Positions 45,501-54,275 of a stretch of DNA of 64,000 nucleotides are shown here, piece after piece. Numbering within the stretch: position 1 is the first letter of the stretch; each line of letters begins with the position of its first letter. The stretch covers positions 558,001-622,000 of the forward strand of contig NZ_JAUSVO010000004.1 in assembly GCF_030814715.1 (NCBI RefSeq). Reading direction: 5' to 3'. This DNA is from Kaistia dalseonensis (GTDB lineage: Bacteria; Pseudomonadota; Alphaproteobacteria; Rhizobiales; Kaistiaceae). The translations under genes were made by a program, and so were the position numbers. The notes under the pieces were generated by a model. It searched no databases and was not told the DNA's origin. It saw only the letters and a list, made by a program, of their open reading frames with translations.

Positions 45501-47369
45501 TCAGTCCGCCTTGCCGATCTTGACGGCCTTCTCGATGTCGACCCACCAGAGCACTTCCGGCGAGAAGCCGTAATCCGGCTTCGTATCCGGCCAGCCGAAC
45601 ATATCCCACACCGCGACACGGTGCGCATCGGAATACCATGCCGGGAACCAGATTTGGCTTGCCCGCAACACGCGGTCGAGTGCGCGCATCAGCGTGATGA
45701 GCTCGGCGCGGCTCTTCACGGCGCCGGCTTGCGCCACCAGCGCGTCGACGACCGGGTTCTTGAGGCCGGCCAGGTTCGATCCGCTCGGTATATCGGCCGC
45801 GACGGAGCCGAAAAGCTGCTCGATCCCGTCGATCGGCGTCGCATCCAGCATTACGCGATAGGCGATGACGTCGTAATCGAACGCGTTCTTGCGGCTTTGA
45901 TATTGCGCGGCATCGACGAGGCGCAGCGACGCGCCGACGCCGATCGCCTTCAGATTGGCGATCAGCGGCGCCAACACGCGCTCGAAGGCCTGCGTCTGGA
46001 TCAGGAACTCGACCTCGAGCTTTTCGCCGGCCGCGTTGACGAGACCACTCCCTTGCGGCTTCCAGCCGGCCTGTTGCAGCAGGTCGGAGGCCTGGCGCAA
46101 CAATTTGCGATCCCGGCCGCTGCCATCCGCCTCGGGTGGCGTGAAGGGCGGCTGATCGAATATCTCTGGCGGCAGCTTGTCGCGGAACGGTTCGAGCAGC
46201 GCCAGCTCCGCGGCGTCGGGCAGACCCGAGGCGGCAAAGTCCGACATCTCGAAGAAGGAGCTCGCCCGCTGGTAGAGGCCGAAGAACAGGTTCTTGTTGG
46301 CCCAGGGAAAATCGAACGCCATGCCGATCGCCTGCCGCGTGCGCGGATCGGCGAACTTGGCGCGGCGCAGATTGAAGAACCAGCCATACATGTCGGCGCG
46401 GTGCTCGGCCGGAAATGCCGGCTTGATGACGCGACCATCGAGGACGGCCGGGAAATCGTAGCGCGTGGCCCAGTTCTTCGACGAGAACTCCTCGCGCCAG
46501 GTGATCTCGCCCTTGGCGAAGGCCTGGAACTCGACATCCTCGTCCTGGTAGAACTCGACCCGGACACGCTGGAAATTGCCGGTCCCGATGGCAACCGGCA
46601 GGTCCTTGGCCCAATAATCCGCGACGCGCTCATAATCGATCGAACGGCCCGGATTGACCTTGCCGATCCTGTAGGGGCCGGAGCCGAGCGGCGGCTCCAT
46701 GGTCGAGGCTTCGAAGTCGCGCGTCGCGTAGAAGGCCTTGGAAAAGATCGGCAGCGAGCCGGCGACATAGAGCGGAACCTTGGTGTTCTGCTTGCCGGAG
46801 AAGACGACCGTGACCTCATGCGGGCCGGTCGCCGTCACCGATACCATCTCGCGGATCGTCTGCGAGATATCCGGATGGCCCTTCTCCTTCAGCACCGTCA
46901 GGGAGAAGACGACGTCGTCGGCCGTCAGCGGCGTGCCGTCATTGAAGCGTGCCGCCTCGCGCAGCGTGAAGACATAGGAGTTGCCGTCGTCCGAGATCGC
47001 GACCTGCTCCGCGATCAGGCCATAGATCGAGCTGGGCTCGTCGAGCGCGCCCGTCATCAGCGTATCGAAGCAGAGCTCGATCCGTGGCGGGGCATCGCCC
47101 TTGAAGACATAGCCGTTCAGCGTGTTGAAGGTGTTGGGGTTCTGGTTGAAGTACCAGTTGGGCGCCGAGAGAACCAGACTTCCGCCCTTGGGTGCGGCGG
47201 GGTTCACATAGTCGAAATGCTTGAAATCAGCCGGATATTTGAGATCGCCGAAGACGGAAAGGCCGTGGCGCGGCGCGTTTGCCTGGGCAGAAGCGGGCAG
47301 CGGTCGGGCAAGCGCCGCCAGCGCGAGGCCGGCGCTTCCGGCCAGGAAGCGGCGGCGTGTCGGGCGCAA
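45501..47369 (-). CDS. yejA: Periplasmic oligopeptide-binding protein YejA (second copy)
   Basis: This protein of about 622 residues is an SBP_bac_5 family peptide binder with a twin-arginine signal ([19 protein letters not shown], ending SAQA). Family marks are [16 protein letters not shown] and DYWAKDLPV. No ATG is well placed: the start is probably a TTG, either 47369 (after AGGAAACGGGA) or 47393, overlapping the upstream stop. It is a paralogue of the next gene upstream and precedes yejB by 17 bp. Confidence 0.88.
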   Translation of the reverse strand: MRPTRRRFLAGSAGLALAALARPLPASAQANAPRHGLSVFGDLKYPADFKHFDYVNPAAPKGGSLVLSAPNWYFNQNPNTFNTLNGYVFKGDAPPRIELCFDTLMTGALDEPSSIYGLIAEQVAISDDGNSYVFTLREAARFNDGTPLTADDVVFSLTVLKEKGHPDISQTIREMVSVTATGPHEVTVVFSGKQNTKVPLYVAGSLPIFSKAFYATRDFEASTMEPPLGSGPYRIGKVNPGRSIDYERVADYWAKDLPVAIGTGNFQRVRVEFYQDEDVEFQAFAKGEITWREEFSSKNWATRYDFPAVLDGRVIKPAFPAEHRADMYGWFFNLRRAKFADPRTRQAIGMAFDFPWANKNLFFGLYQRASSFFEMSDFAASGLPDAAELALLEPFRDKLPPEIFDQPPFTPPEADGSGRDRKLLRQASDLLQQAGWKPQGSGLVNAAGEKLEVEFLIQTQAFERVLAPLIANLKAIGVGASLRLVDAAQYQSRKNAFDYDVIAYRVMLDATPIDGIEQLFGSVAADIPSGSNLAGLKNPVVDALVAQAGAVKSRAELITLMRALDRVLRASQIWFPAWYSDAHRVAVWDMFGWPDTKPDYGFSPEVLWWVDIEKAVKIGKAD

Positions 47370-47389
47370 TCCGGTCCCGTTTCCTGCGC

Positions 47390-49252
47390 TCAAGGCTTGG
47401 CCCCCAGGGCCTTCTCCTTGGCCGGGTCGATCCACCAGGAATCGACATCGATACCGGCATAGATCGGCTGCTTGTCCGGAATGCCGAACTTGTTCCAATA
47501 AGCGACGTTGATCGTGTCGCTATACCATTGCGGCACGACGTAATAATTCCAGAGCAGAACCCGGTCGAGCGCATGGGTCGCGGCGACGAGATCGTCGCGG
47601 TCGGTGGCGAACACCACGCGGTCGATCAGCTTGTCGATCGCTGGGTTCTTGATGCCCATCAGGTTGCGGCTGCCCTTCAGATCGGCGGCGGCCGAACTCC
47701 ACATTTCGCGCTGCTCGTTGCCGGGCGATTGCGACTGCGCGATCACGGTCGACACGACATCGAAATCGAAATCATTCAGCCGTGCCACATATTGCGCGGT
47801 GTCGACGACGCGCAGCGACGCGTTGATGCCAATGCGTTTCAGATTGGCGATATAGGGGCTGACGACACGCTCGAAGGAGGGATCGGCCTCGAGGAATTCG
47901 ATCGTGAACGGCTCGCCGTTCTTGGCGTTGACGAGCTGGTTGCCCTTGAGCACCCATCCGGCCTCCTGCAGCAATTGCAGCGCGAAGCGGAAATTGTCGC
48001 GCAGCGCCTGCGGCGTGTCGTTGACCGGGAGCTTGAACTCCTTGGTGAAGACCTCCGGCGGAACCTCGTCCTTCACGCTGTTGAGGATTTCCAGTTCCTT
48101 GCCCTGCGGCAGGCCGCTCGATGCCAGGTCGATGCCCGCGAAATAGCTCTCGATGCGCTTGTATTTGTTGAAGAACAGCGTGCGGTTCATAGTCTCGAAA
48201 TCGAAGACGTAGTTCAGCGCCTCGCGGACCCGCGGGTCCTTGAATTTGTCGCGGCGCTGGTTGAGCACATAGCCCTGCATGCGCCCGGAGGAGGCGAAGG
48301 GGAAGGAATGCTGGATCACATTGCCGGATTTCACGGCCGCGAAATCATACTCCGTCATCCAGCGCCCGATGCGGTTCTCCAGCCGGTAATCGTCGAGCCC
48401 GCCCTTCTTGAACGCTTCCCATGACGCGCTCGGATCGCGGTAATAATCAATCTTCAGACGGTCGAAATTGTTGCGGCCGACCTGGGTCGGCAGGTCCTTG
48501 GCCCAATAGTCCGGCACGCGCGACCAGACGATCTGCCGGCCCGGGCTGACGGTCTCGATCTTGTAGGGGCCGGAGCCGAGCGGAATCTCCAGCGTCGTCT
48601 TGGTGATGTCGCGCTTCTTGCCGCTTGCATCCGTGCCTTCCCACCAATGCCGGGGCAGCACGACCAACTCGCCCATGATATTCGGCAGTTCGCGGTTTCC
48701 CGCCTTGTCAAACGTGAAGGTCACCTCGCGCTCGCCGGTGGCCTCTGCCTTCAACACATTGGCGTAATATTTGTTGTGGAATGGGCTCTGCGCCTTCAGC
48801 GTGTTGAAGGTCCAGATGACGTCGTCGACCGTGATCGGCTGGCCGTCATGCCAGCGCGCGGCAGGATTGAGCCGAAACTTCACCCAGCTGTAATCGTCGG
48901 GATAGCTCAGCGCCTCGGCGATCAGCGGATAGCCGGTGCCGGCCTGGTCGGTCGCCGAATCCATCAGGCTGTCATAGAGCTTGCCGCCGCTCGTCTGCGA
49001 CAGGCCCGCCGCCGGCGTGCCCTGGACGATATAGGGGTTGAGGCTGTCGAACGTTCCGACCGCCGCCTGGTTCAGCGTGCCGCCCTTGGGCGCGTCGGGA
49101 TTGACATAGTCATACTGCTTGAAGCCGTCAGGGTATTTCGGCTTGCCGATGAGAGAGGTCGCGTGGCGCCACGGTGCGTCGGCGGCGCCGGCCGGTGTCC
49201 AGGGCGAGGCTATCGCGAGGGCGACCAGGGTGGCGGCGAAAAGAGCTCTCAT
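47390..49252 (-). CDS. yejA: Periplasmic oligopeptide-binding protein YejA (first copy)
   Basis: This 620-residue SBP_bac_5 protein has a Sec signal peptide (MRALFAATLVALAIASPWTP). It contains FKQYDYVNPDAPKGGTLNQ and the paired GSGPYKIETVSPGRQIVW and [20 protein letters not shown] blocks found in the second copy too. Two tandem YejA proteins ahead of yejBEF are known in rhizobia (YejA1A2BEF), where the system takes up peptides and microcin C-like compounds. The start is the ATG 49252; 66 in-frame bases upstream are not signal-like. Confidence 0.92.
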   Translation of the reverse strand: MRALFAATLVALAIASPWTPAGAADAPWRHATSLIGKPKYPDGFKQYDYVNPDAPKGGTLNQAAVGTFDSLNPYIVQGTPAAGLSQTSGGKLYDSLMDSATDQAGTGYPLIAEALSYPDDYSWVKFRLNPAARWHDGQPITVDDVIWTFNTLKAQSPFHNKYYANVLKAEATGEREVTFTFDKAGNRELPNIMGELVVLPRHWWEGTDASGKKRDITKTTLEIPLGSGPYKIETVSPGRQIVWSRVPDYWAKDLPTQVGRNNFDRLKIDYYRDPSASWEAFKKGGLDDYRLENRIGRWMTEYDFAAVKSGNVIQHSFPFASSGRMQGYVLNQRRDKFKDPRVREALNYVFDFETMNRTLFFNKYKRIESYFAGIDLASSGLPQGKELEILNSVKDEVPPEVFTKEFKLPVNDTPQALRDNFRFALQLLQEAGWVLKGNQLVNAKNGEPFTIEFLEADPSFERVVSPYIANLKRIGINASLRVVDTAQYVARLNDFDFDVVSTVIAQSQSPGNEQREMWSSAAADLKGSRNLMGIKNPAIDKLIDRVVFATDRDDLVAATHALDRVLLWNYYVVPQWYSDTINVAYWNKFGIPDKQPIYAGIDVDSWWIDPAKEKALGAKP

Positions 49253-49348
49253 CGGGCGTGATTCTCCGGCGACTGAACCATCAGTTTTAGGGCCGAATGC
49301 CGATAGGGCAACTCTCATGCGGCCGCGAGGCCGAGATCAGGGCATGAA

Positions 49349-49376
49349 AAAGGCCGGAGAATGACCTCCGGCCTTT
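49349..49376 (-). terminator. Rho-independent terminator of the cytochrome c gene
   Basis: AAAGGCCGGAG (49349-49359) pairs perfectly with CTCCGGCCTTT (49366-49376) around a six-base loop. On the minus strand the stem ends in a run of Ts, as expected of an intrinsic terminator for cycM, whose stop is at 49402. It also separates cycM from the yej operon. Confidence 0.82.
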
Positions 49377-49401
49377 GAAAGCGTTTCGCGCTCGCCTGAA
49401 A

Positions 49402-50151
49402 TCAGGGGGCGGGTGCCGCCGGCGCTGCGGGCGCAGGCGCTGCCGGAGCGGGCGTGGCCGGTGCTGGGGCTGCGTCGCTCGGTGCGGGCGCGGCTTCAGT
49501 TGCAGGGGCGGCTTCGGTTGCAGGGGCGGCGGGAGCCGGAGCGGTCGGGGCAGCAGGCGCCGGAGTTGCTTCGCCCGCCGGAGCAGCCGGAGCCGGCGCT
49601 GCCGTCGGCAGCGGGACCGGATCATGCGACAACGTCCGCAGATAGGCGATGATGTTGGCGCGATCTTCCGGCTTCGGCAGACCCGCAAAGCCCATTGCCG
49701 TGCCGGGCATGTCGGCCTTGGGGCTCTTCAGGAAGTGGTAGAGATGCTCATAGGTCCACTTGTCGCCGGCGGCATGGGCCTTCTGCAGCGGCTCGGAATA
49801 TTTGAAGCCCTCAGCGCTGCCGATGACGCGGTCGATGACATTGTAGAGATCCGGGCCGACCTTAGCGCCGGCGCCCTCGACCAGATTGTGGCAGGCCTGG
49901 CACTTCTTGGCGACGGCCATGCCGGCCTCGACATTGGCGCTGGCGAGCAGCGTATCGATCGGCGGGTCCTGCGCAGCGGCGGCGCCACCGCCACCCTCGG
50001 CCGGCGCCTGCTCGGCGACTTCGATCACGAAGCCGGGCTTTGCCGGCGTAGCGGGGGCGTAAATCGCTTCGGAAACGATGCTGAGCGACATCACGACCAG
50101 GAGCGTAAACAAGACCGCGCCAAGAATCTTGTTGATCTCGAAAGAATCCAT
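49402..50151 (-). CDS. cycM: Membrane-anchored class I cytochrome c (CycM type)
   Basis: This 249-residue protein has an uncleaved N-terminal anchor (KILGAVLFTLLVVMSLSIVSEAI), a cytochrome c domain with heme site CQACHN (about 83) and axial Met in MPGTAMGFAG, then a tail of about 65 residues made almost only of Ala and Pro with a few Glu and Thr. CycM-type cytochromes carry electrons from the bc1 complex to aa3 oxidase. The tail is long and low-complexity. The start at 50151 is chosen because it begins the anchor. Confidence 0.9.
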   Translation of the reverse strand: MDSFEINKILGAVLFTLLVVMSLSIVSEAIYAPATPAKPGFVIEVAEQAPAEGGGGAAAAQDPPIDTLLASANVEAGMAVAKKCQACHNLVEGAGAKVGPDLYNVIDRVIGSAEGFKYSEPLQKAHAAGDKWTYEHLYHFLKSPKADMPGTAMGFAGLPKPEDRANIIAYLRTLSHDPVPLPTAAPAPAAPAGEATPAPAAPTAPAPAAPATEAAPATEAAPAPSDAAPAPATPAPAAPAPAAPAAPAP

Positions 50152-50332
50152 CGGTCCCAGTCCCAGAGGCATCAATAAATCATGAGGCTGGACGACGCGG
50201 CGCGCCTCCCATCCCGTCGCACATCGCGCGGAAACTACAGGCTTTCGCCGCCGCCGCGCAATACGTATGAAGGCGGCGCACTTGAGACCTTTTGCCACTT
50301 CGCGGTGTCGCGAAGGGCGCGGAGAGCTTGGA

Positions 50333-51070
50333 ATGACTGAAAAGACCGAGGCTTTGGTGCTGGTGCCGGCCCGCATGGCCTCGACACGACTGCCGGGAAA
50401 ACCGCTCGCCATTATTCATGGCGAGCCCATGATCGTGCATGTCTGGCGCCGCGCCAGCGAGGCCGGCATCGGTCCGGTGGTCGTCGCGACGGATGATTCG
50501 GATGTCGCGGCCGCCGTGCGGGCAGCCGGCGGCGAGGCCGTCATGACGCGGGCGGATCACGAAAACGGCTCGTCGCGCATCCACGAGGCGGCCGGCCTCG
50601 TCGACCCGCAGGGCCGCTACGACCTCATCGTCAACGTGCAGGGCGACCTGCCGACTGTCGATCCGGCTTCGGTCGCGGCGGCCTTCGCCCCGCTTGCCGA
50701 TCCCGCCGTCGACATCGGCACGATCGCGGCGGTGATCGAGCGCGAGGAAGAGAAGACCAATGACAGCGTCGTCAAGGTGGTCGGCTCGCCGCGTGGCGAC
50801 CGCCTGCTGCGCGCGCTCTATTTCACGCGGGCGACAGCGCCATGGGGCGAGGGACCGCTCTTCCATCATATCGGCCTCTACGCCTATCGCCGCGCAGTGC
50901 TCGAGCGCTATGTCGCGCTGCCGCCATCGCCGCTGGAGCGGCGCGAGCGGCTCGAGCAATTGCGGGCACTGGAAGCTGGCATGCGCATCGATGTCGCCAT
51001 CGTTGACGCGGTCCCCCTCGGTGTCGATACTCCCGCCGACCTCGAAAGGGCGCGCCTACTGCTCGCCTGA
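50333..51070 (+). CDS. kdsB: 3-deoxy-manno-octulosonate cytidylyltransferase
   Basis: This 245-residue protein has the nucleotidyltransferase start [17 protein letters not shown], the VVVATDD and HENGSSRI motifs, [11 protein letters not shown] and [13 protein letters not shown]. It activates Kdo with CTP for lipopolysaccharide inner core synthesis in the cytosol. The ATG 50333 lies behind GGAGAGC; the frame is open 66 bases further without a ribosome site. It is followed by pheA, a neighbour pair seen in many rhizobia. Confidence 0.94.
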   Translation: MTEKTEALVLVPARMASTRLPGKPLAIIHGEPMIVHVWRRASEAGIGPVVVATDDSDVAAAVRAAGGEAVMTRADHENGSSRIHEAAGLVDPQGRYDLIVNVQGDLPTVDPASVAAAFAPLADPAVDIGTIAAVIEREEEKTNDSVVKVVGSPRGDRLLRALYFTRATAPWGEGPLFHHIGLYAYRRAVLERYVALPPSPLERRERLEQLRALEAGMRIDVAIVDAVPLGVDTPADLERARLLLA

Positions 51071-51115
51071 TGCGCGTTTGTCCGCGCCGTCTCTTTGGAA
51101 GAAGTCTCTAGAAAA

Positions 51116-51967
51116 ATGACGAAGATCGTGTTCCAGGGCGAGCCGGGCGCCAATTCCCACATCGCCTGCGCCGACGTCTATCCCAATTATGAAGCCGTGC
51201 CGGCCGCGACCTTCGAGGATTGCTTCCAGGCGATGGCCAAGGGCGAGGTTGATCTCGCCATGATCCCGATCGAGAATTCGCTCGCCGGCCGGGTGGCCGA
51301 CATCCACAACCTGCTGCCGGATTCGGGCCTCCAGATCATCGGCGAGTATTTCCTGCCGATCCGCTTCCAGCTGATGGCGCCGCATGGCGCGACGCTCGAG
51401 ACGATCAAGACGGTCGAGAGCCATGTCCACGCGCTCGGCCAGTGCCGGCGGATCATCCGCGAGCACGGCTATCGCCCCGTCGTGGCCGGCGATACGGCCG
51501 GCGCGGCGCGCATCATCGCCGAGGCCGGCGACATCACGCGCGCCGCGCTCGCCCCGCGCTTTGCGGCCGAGCTCTATGGCCTCGACATATTGGCCGAGAA
51601 TGTCGAGGACGCGGCCCATAATACGACCCGCTTCGTCATCCTGTCGCGCGAGCCGAAGGTGACGAAATCCGGCAACGGTCCGGTCATCACGACCTTCGTC
51701 TTCCGCGTGCGCAACATCCCGGCCGCGCTCTACAAGGCGCTCGGCGGCTTCGCCACCAACGGCATCAACATGACGAAGCTTGAGAGCTATCAGTTGAACG
51801 GCGAATTCTCGGCCACCCAGTTCTATGCCGATGTCGAAGGCCATCCCGACGATGTCGGCCTGGCGCATGCGCTGGAAGAGCTCGCATTCTTCTCGGCCGA
51901 ATGGCGGATCCTGGGCGTCTATCCGGCGGCGCCGTTCCGTGCCGCGGTTGCTGCCGTCAGGACCTGA
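51116..51967 (+). CDS. pheA: Prephenate dehydratase
   Basis: This 283-residue enzyme has a catalytic domain (FQGEPGANSH, VDLAMIPIENSLAGRV, HVHALGQC and the NTTRFVILSRE end) and a C-terminal ACT domain with FATNGINMTKLESY, the Phe-binding ESR-like region. It turns prephenate to phenylpyruvate for Phe synthesis, probably with feedback inhibition. It lacks a chorismate mutase domain. Stop codons of this gene and the next are only six bases apart. Confidence 0.94.
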   Translation: MTKIVFQGEPGANSHIACADVYPNYEAVPAATFEDCFQAMAKGEVDLAMIPIENSLAGRVADIHNLLPDSGLQIIGEYFLPIRFQLMAPHGATLETIKTVESHVHALGQCRRIIREHGYRPVVAGDTAGAARIIAEAGDITRAALAPRFAAELYGLDILAENVEDAAHNTTRFVILSREPKVTKSGNGPVITTFVFRVRNIPAALYKALGGFATNGINMTKLESYQLNGEFSATQFYADVEGHPDDVGLAHALEELAFFSAEWRILGVYPAAPFRAAVAAVRT

Positions 51968-51973
51968 GCCGGT

Positions 51974-52729
51974 TCAGGCACGGATGGCGGTCTGAATATC
52001 CGAGGTGGCGTGGCTGTTCGGGCCGAGGGCCAGCGGCGGATAGCAGATCAACGTGTCGAGCTTGCCCTGCTGCAGGGCCAGATTGATGCTGCCGTCGAGC
52101 CCATAGGGCAAGATGGCGCGATCGTCGCCGATCAGCCTGATCGGTTCGCGGGATGCGAGCGGAAAGCACAGGTCGAGTAGCCGCCGCGCGCCCTTGGGGC
52201 TGACGGCATAGGCGAGAATCCCCCAGAACTGGTGGCAGCGGAACAGATTGGGCCGGCCATCGCGCAGCCGCGCATATTGTTCGAAATATCCCGGCCGGTA
52301 CTTGACCGATTCATCGAAGCGTATGGCGGAGAAGACGCCGTCGGCACTGCGGACGGCGATCGCGGCGTCGGTATTGAAGCCGAAGACGATCAGGTCGTGC
52401 TCGACGGCCTGGCGCGCCATGATCGGCTGGGCATGCCTCCAGAAATCGCCACGCAGGCAGCAATCATCCTCGAAGATCAGATAGGGCTCGCGACCGCGCG
52501 CGCATTCCTCCCAGAGCGCGCGGTGCGACAGTGCGTTGCCGAGCGCTCCAGGGTTGAAGTGCCGGTTGTCGGCGTCGAGGATTCCGCTTGAAACGAGCGC
52601 CTGGCGATCGAGCCGCCAACCCTCCGCCGCCGGCACGAACTTGAATGGAACGGGTTGGTGCGCGTTCCACGTCTTGAAGACGTCCCGCCGGTCTGGCCGC
52701 GCCGGCAGACTGATGACAAAGGATTTCAT
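51974..52729 (-). CDS. Glycosyltransferase family 25 (LPS-type) protein
   Basis: This 251-residue protein starts FVISLPARPDRRDVF and has GALGNALSHRALWEEC and YLIFEDDCCL with the metal-binding acidic triplet, matching LPS glycosyltransferases of family 25. It probably adds a sugar (often galactose) to a surface glycan. The start at 52729 is the first ATG giving the conserved N terminus; upstream in-frame codons lack a ribosome site. It is convergent with pheA. Confidence 0.78.
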   Translation of the reverse strand: MKSFVISLPARPDRRDVFKTWNAHQPVPFKFVPAAEGWRLDRQALVSSGILDADNRHFNPGALGNALSHRALWEECARGREPYLIFEDDCCLRGDFWRHAQPIMARQAVEHDLIVFGFNTDAAIAVRSADGVFSAIRFDESVKYRPGYFEQYARLRDGRPNLFRCHQFWGILAYAVSPKGARRLLDLCFPLASREPIRLIGDDRAILPYGLDGSINLALQQGKLDTLICYPPLALGPNSHATSDIQTAIRA

Positions 52730-52901
52730 GCGCGAAGGACCCCGCTCGTCGCACTGAAATCGGACAGGAGCGGCTACCGACACCCCTTGAACCCGACGGG
52801 CAAACCTAGTCCCGGGGGAGCAGGCCGGTCAGTCGGCAAATTGTAGATAATTGCTACTCTTTTGTTACGAAGCATTGCCCAAACATGGTGCTGCTCGTTT
52901 T

Positions 52902-53867
52902 TCAGCCTGCTTCGGCCCAGGCGCGGATCAGCGTATGGGCAATCGCCATGCGGGGCGGCGTAGCCAGACCGTCCGGGTGCTCGCCATTCAGCATCGACAT
53001 CGTCTCGTCGCGGGAGAACCAGCGGCAGTCTTCCAGCTCTTCCGTGTCGGGAACGATTTCCGTCGACAGCGCCTCGGCGTGGCAGCCGATCATCAGTGAC
53101 ATCGGGAACGGCCAGGGTTGGCTGGCGAGATAGGCAACGCGCCCGATCTTCACGCCCGCCTCCTCCTGGATCTCGCGGCGGACGGCGTTCTCGATCGTCT
53201 CGCCCGGCTCGATGAAGCCGGCAAGGCAGGAATAGGTTCCGGCGGCGAAACGGGCCTGCCGGCCCATCAGGCATTTGTCGCCGTCGATGGCGAGCATGAT
53301 CGCAACCGGGTCGGTGCGCGGGAAATAGAGCGCGCCGCAATTCGGACAGTCGCGGCGATAGCCTGCCTGCGTCATGGTGGTACGGGTGGCGCAGCGGCCG
53401 CAGAAGCGGGTCGATCCGTGCCAGTGCAGGAGCGCGCGCGCCTGCGCCAGGGCGCCCAGCGTACCCGGATCGGTCGCATTCATCAGGATGCTGCCGCTCG
53501 AACCGTTGACCGCGAGCGTGCGGATCGACACCGCCTGGAAGGCGTCGACATCGAAGGAGGTTTCGCTGGTCAGCGTGGTCGCGAGGCGGGGCGCCGAACC
53601 ATCCCAGCCGAGCAGGATGATATCGTCCATGTCGGCGCCGACCGATTGCGCTTCCTTCAGGGTGAAGAGCGCCTCGCTGGCGTCATGCGAGCGCATCATC
53701 GCCTCGTCGCCGCGCAGCAGGAAGACGCGTGCGGCGGGATCGGCGAGCGCGGCGGCAAGCGTCGATTCGTTGCGCGCCTCGCTGCGGCGATCGAGGGCGT
53801 TACCCGAGAAGGCCGCAAGCGTGCTGGCCTCGACGGGAGGGAGGGACGAAAGGAAGGATCTGGCCAT
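52902..53867 (-). CDS. nudC: NAD(+)/NADH diphosphatase
   Basis: This 321-residue protein has an N-terminal domain (about 1-140), a zinc ribbon with two Cys pairs (FCGRCATRT and CPNCGALYFPR) and a C-terminal Nudix domain with the box GFIEPGETIENAVRRE plus EEAG. The SQPWPFPMSLM motif is specific for NudC. It hydrolyses NADH to NMNH and AMP and can remove NAD caps from RNA. The start is at 53867; a longer open frame to 55208 overlaps the SRP RNA and dnaX and is rejected. Confidence 0.92.
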   Translation of the reverse strand: MARSFLSSLPPVEASTLAAFSGNALDRRSEARNESTLAAALADPAARVFLLRGDEAMMRSHDASEALFTLKEAQSVGADMDDIILLGWDGSAPRLATTLTSETSFDVDAFQAVSIRTLAVNGSSGSILMNATDPGTLGALAQARALLHWHGSTRFCGRCATRTTMTQAGYRRDCPNCGALYFPRTDPVAIMLAIDGDKCLMGRQARFAAGTYSCLAGFIEPGETIENAVRREIQEEAGVKIGRVAYLASQPWPFPMSLMIGCHAEALSTEIVPDTEELEDCRWFSRDETMSMLNGEHPDGLATPPRMAIAHTLIRAWAEAG

Positions 53868-54017
53868 GATTGCCCGGCGTGGTGAGTGGCGGCGCGAACC
53901 GGCTCGATTCGAGCGGGCGCCATTGGAATTACGCCACAGAGCCGCCCGCTGCGATAGTCCCCTGGCTATGTGACGTTCGGGCTTGCCATTTCGCCCGAGA
54001 ACGACGATATGTGCGTC

Positions 54018-54114
54018 CGGGAGGTTGGTGGTGGACGTACCACTCGCCAATCGGGTCAGGTCCGGAAGGAAGCAGCCCCAACGAGCCAGGCACGGGTCGC
54101 GTGCCAGCCTCCTA
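54018..54114 (+). ncRNA. ffs: Small signal recognition particle RNA (4.5S)
   Basis: The universally conserved SRP core is present: GGTCAGGTCCGGAAGGAAGC, followed by AGCC, centred near 54055-54077. The flanking arms GGGAGGTTGG (54019-54028) and CCAGCCTCCT (54104-54113) pair to close the rod, and inner arms (TGGTGG..CCACTCGCCAA) fit alphaproteobacterial SRP RNAs. It binds Ffh to target membrane proteins. The place just upstream of dnaX is conserved in alphaproteobacteria. Ends are approximate. The rest of the 408-bp gap 53868-54275 shows no gene. Confidence 0.9.
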
Positions 54115-54275
54115 CTTTCCGCAGCACCATGGTTCTGGACTCTGATCGAGGCCTTTGCGGCCCGATCGGGTCGGCAGAGCTTGAACAGACAGCCGGCACG
54201 CCCCATAGGGTGTGCTAAGGTCGGGCAGTGCATGTCTTTCATGCGCGGCATCAGCCGGATGGCAGCGGGCGAGGC

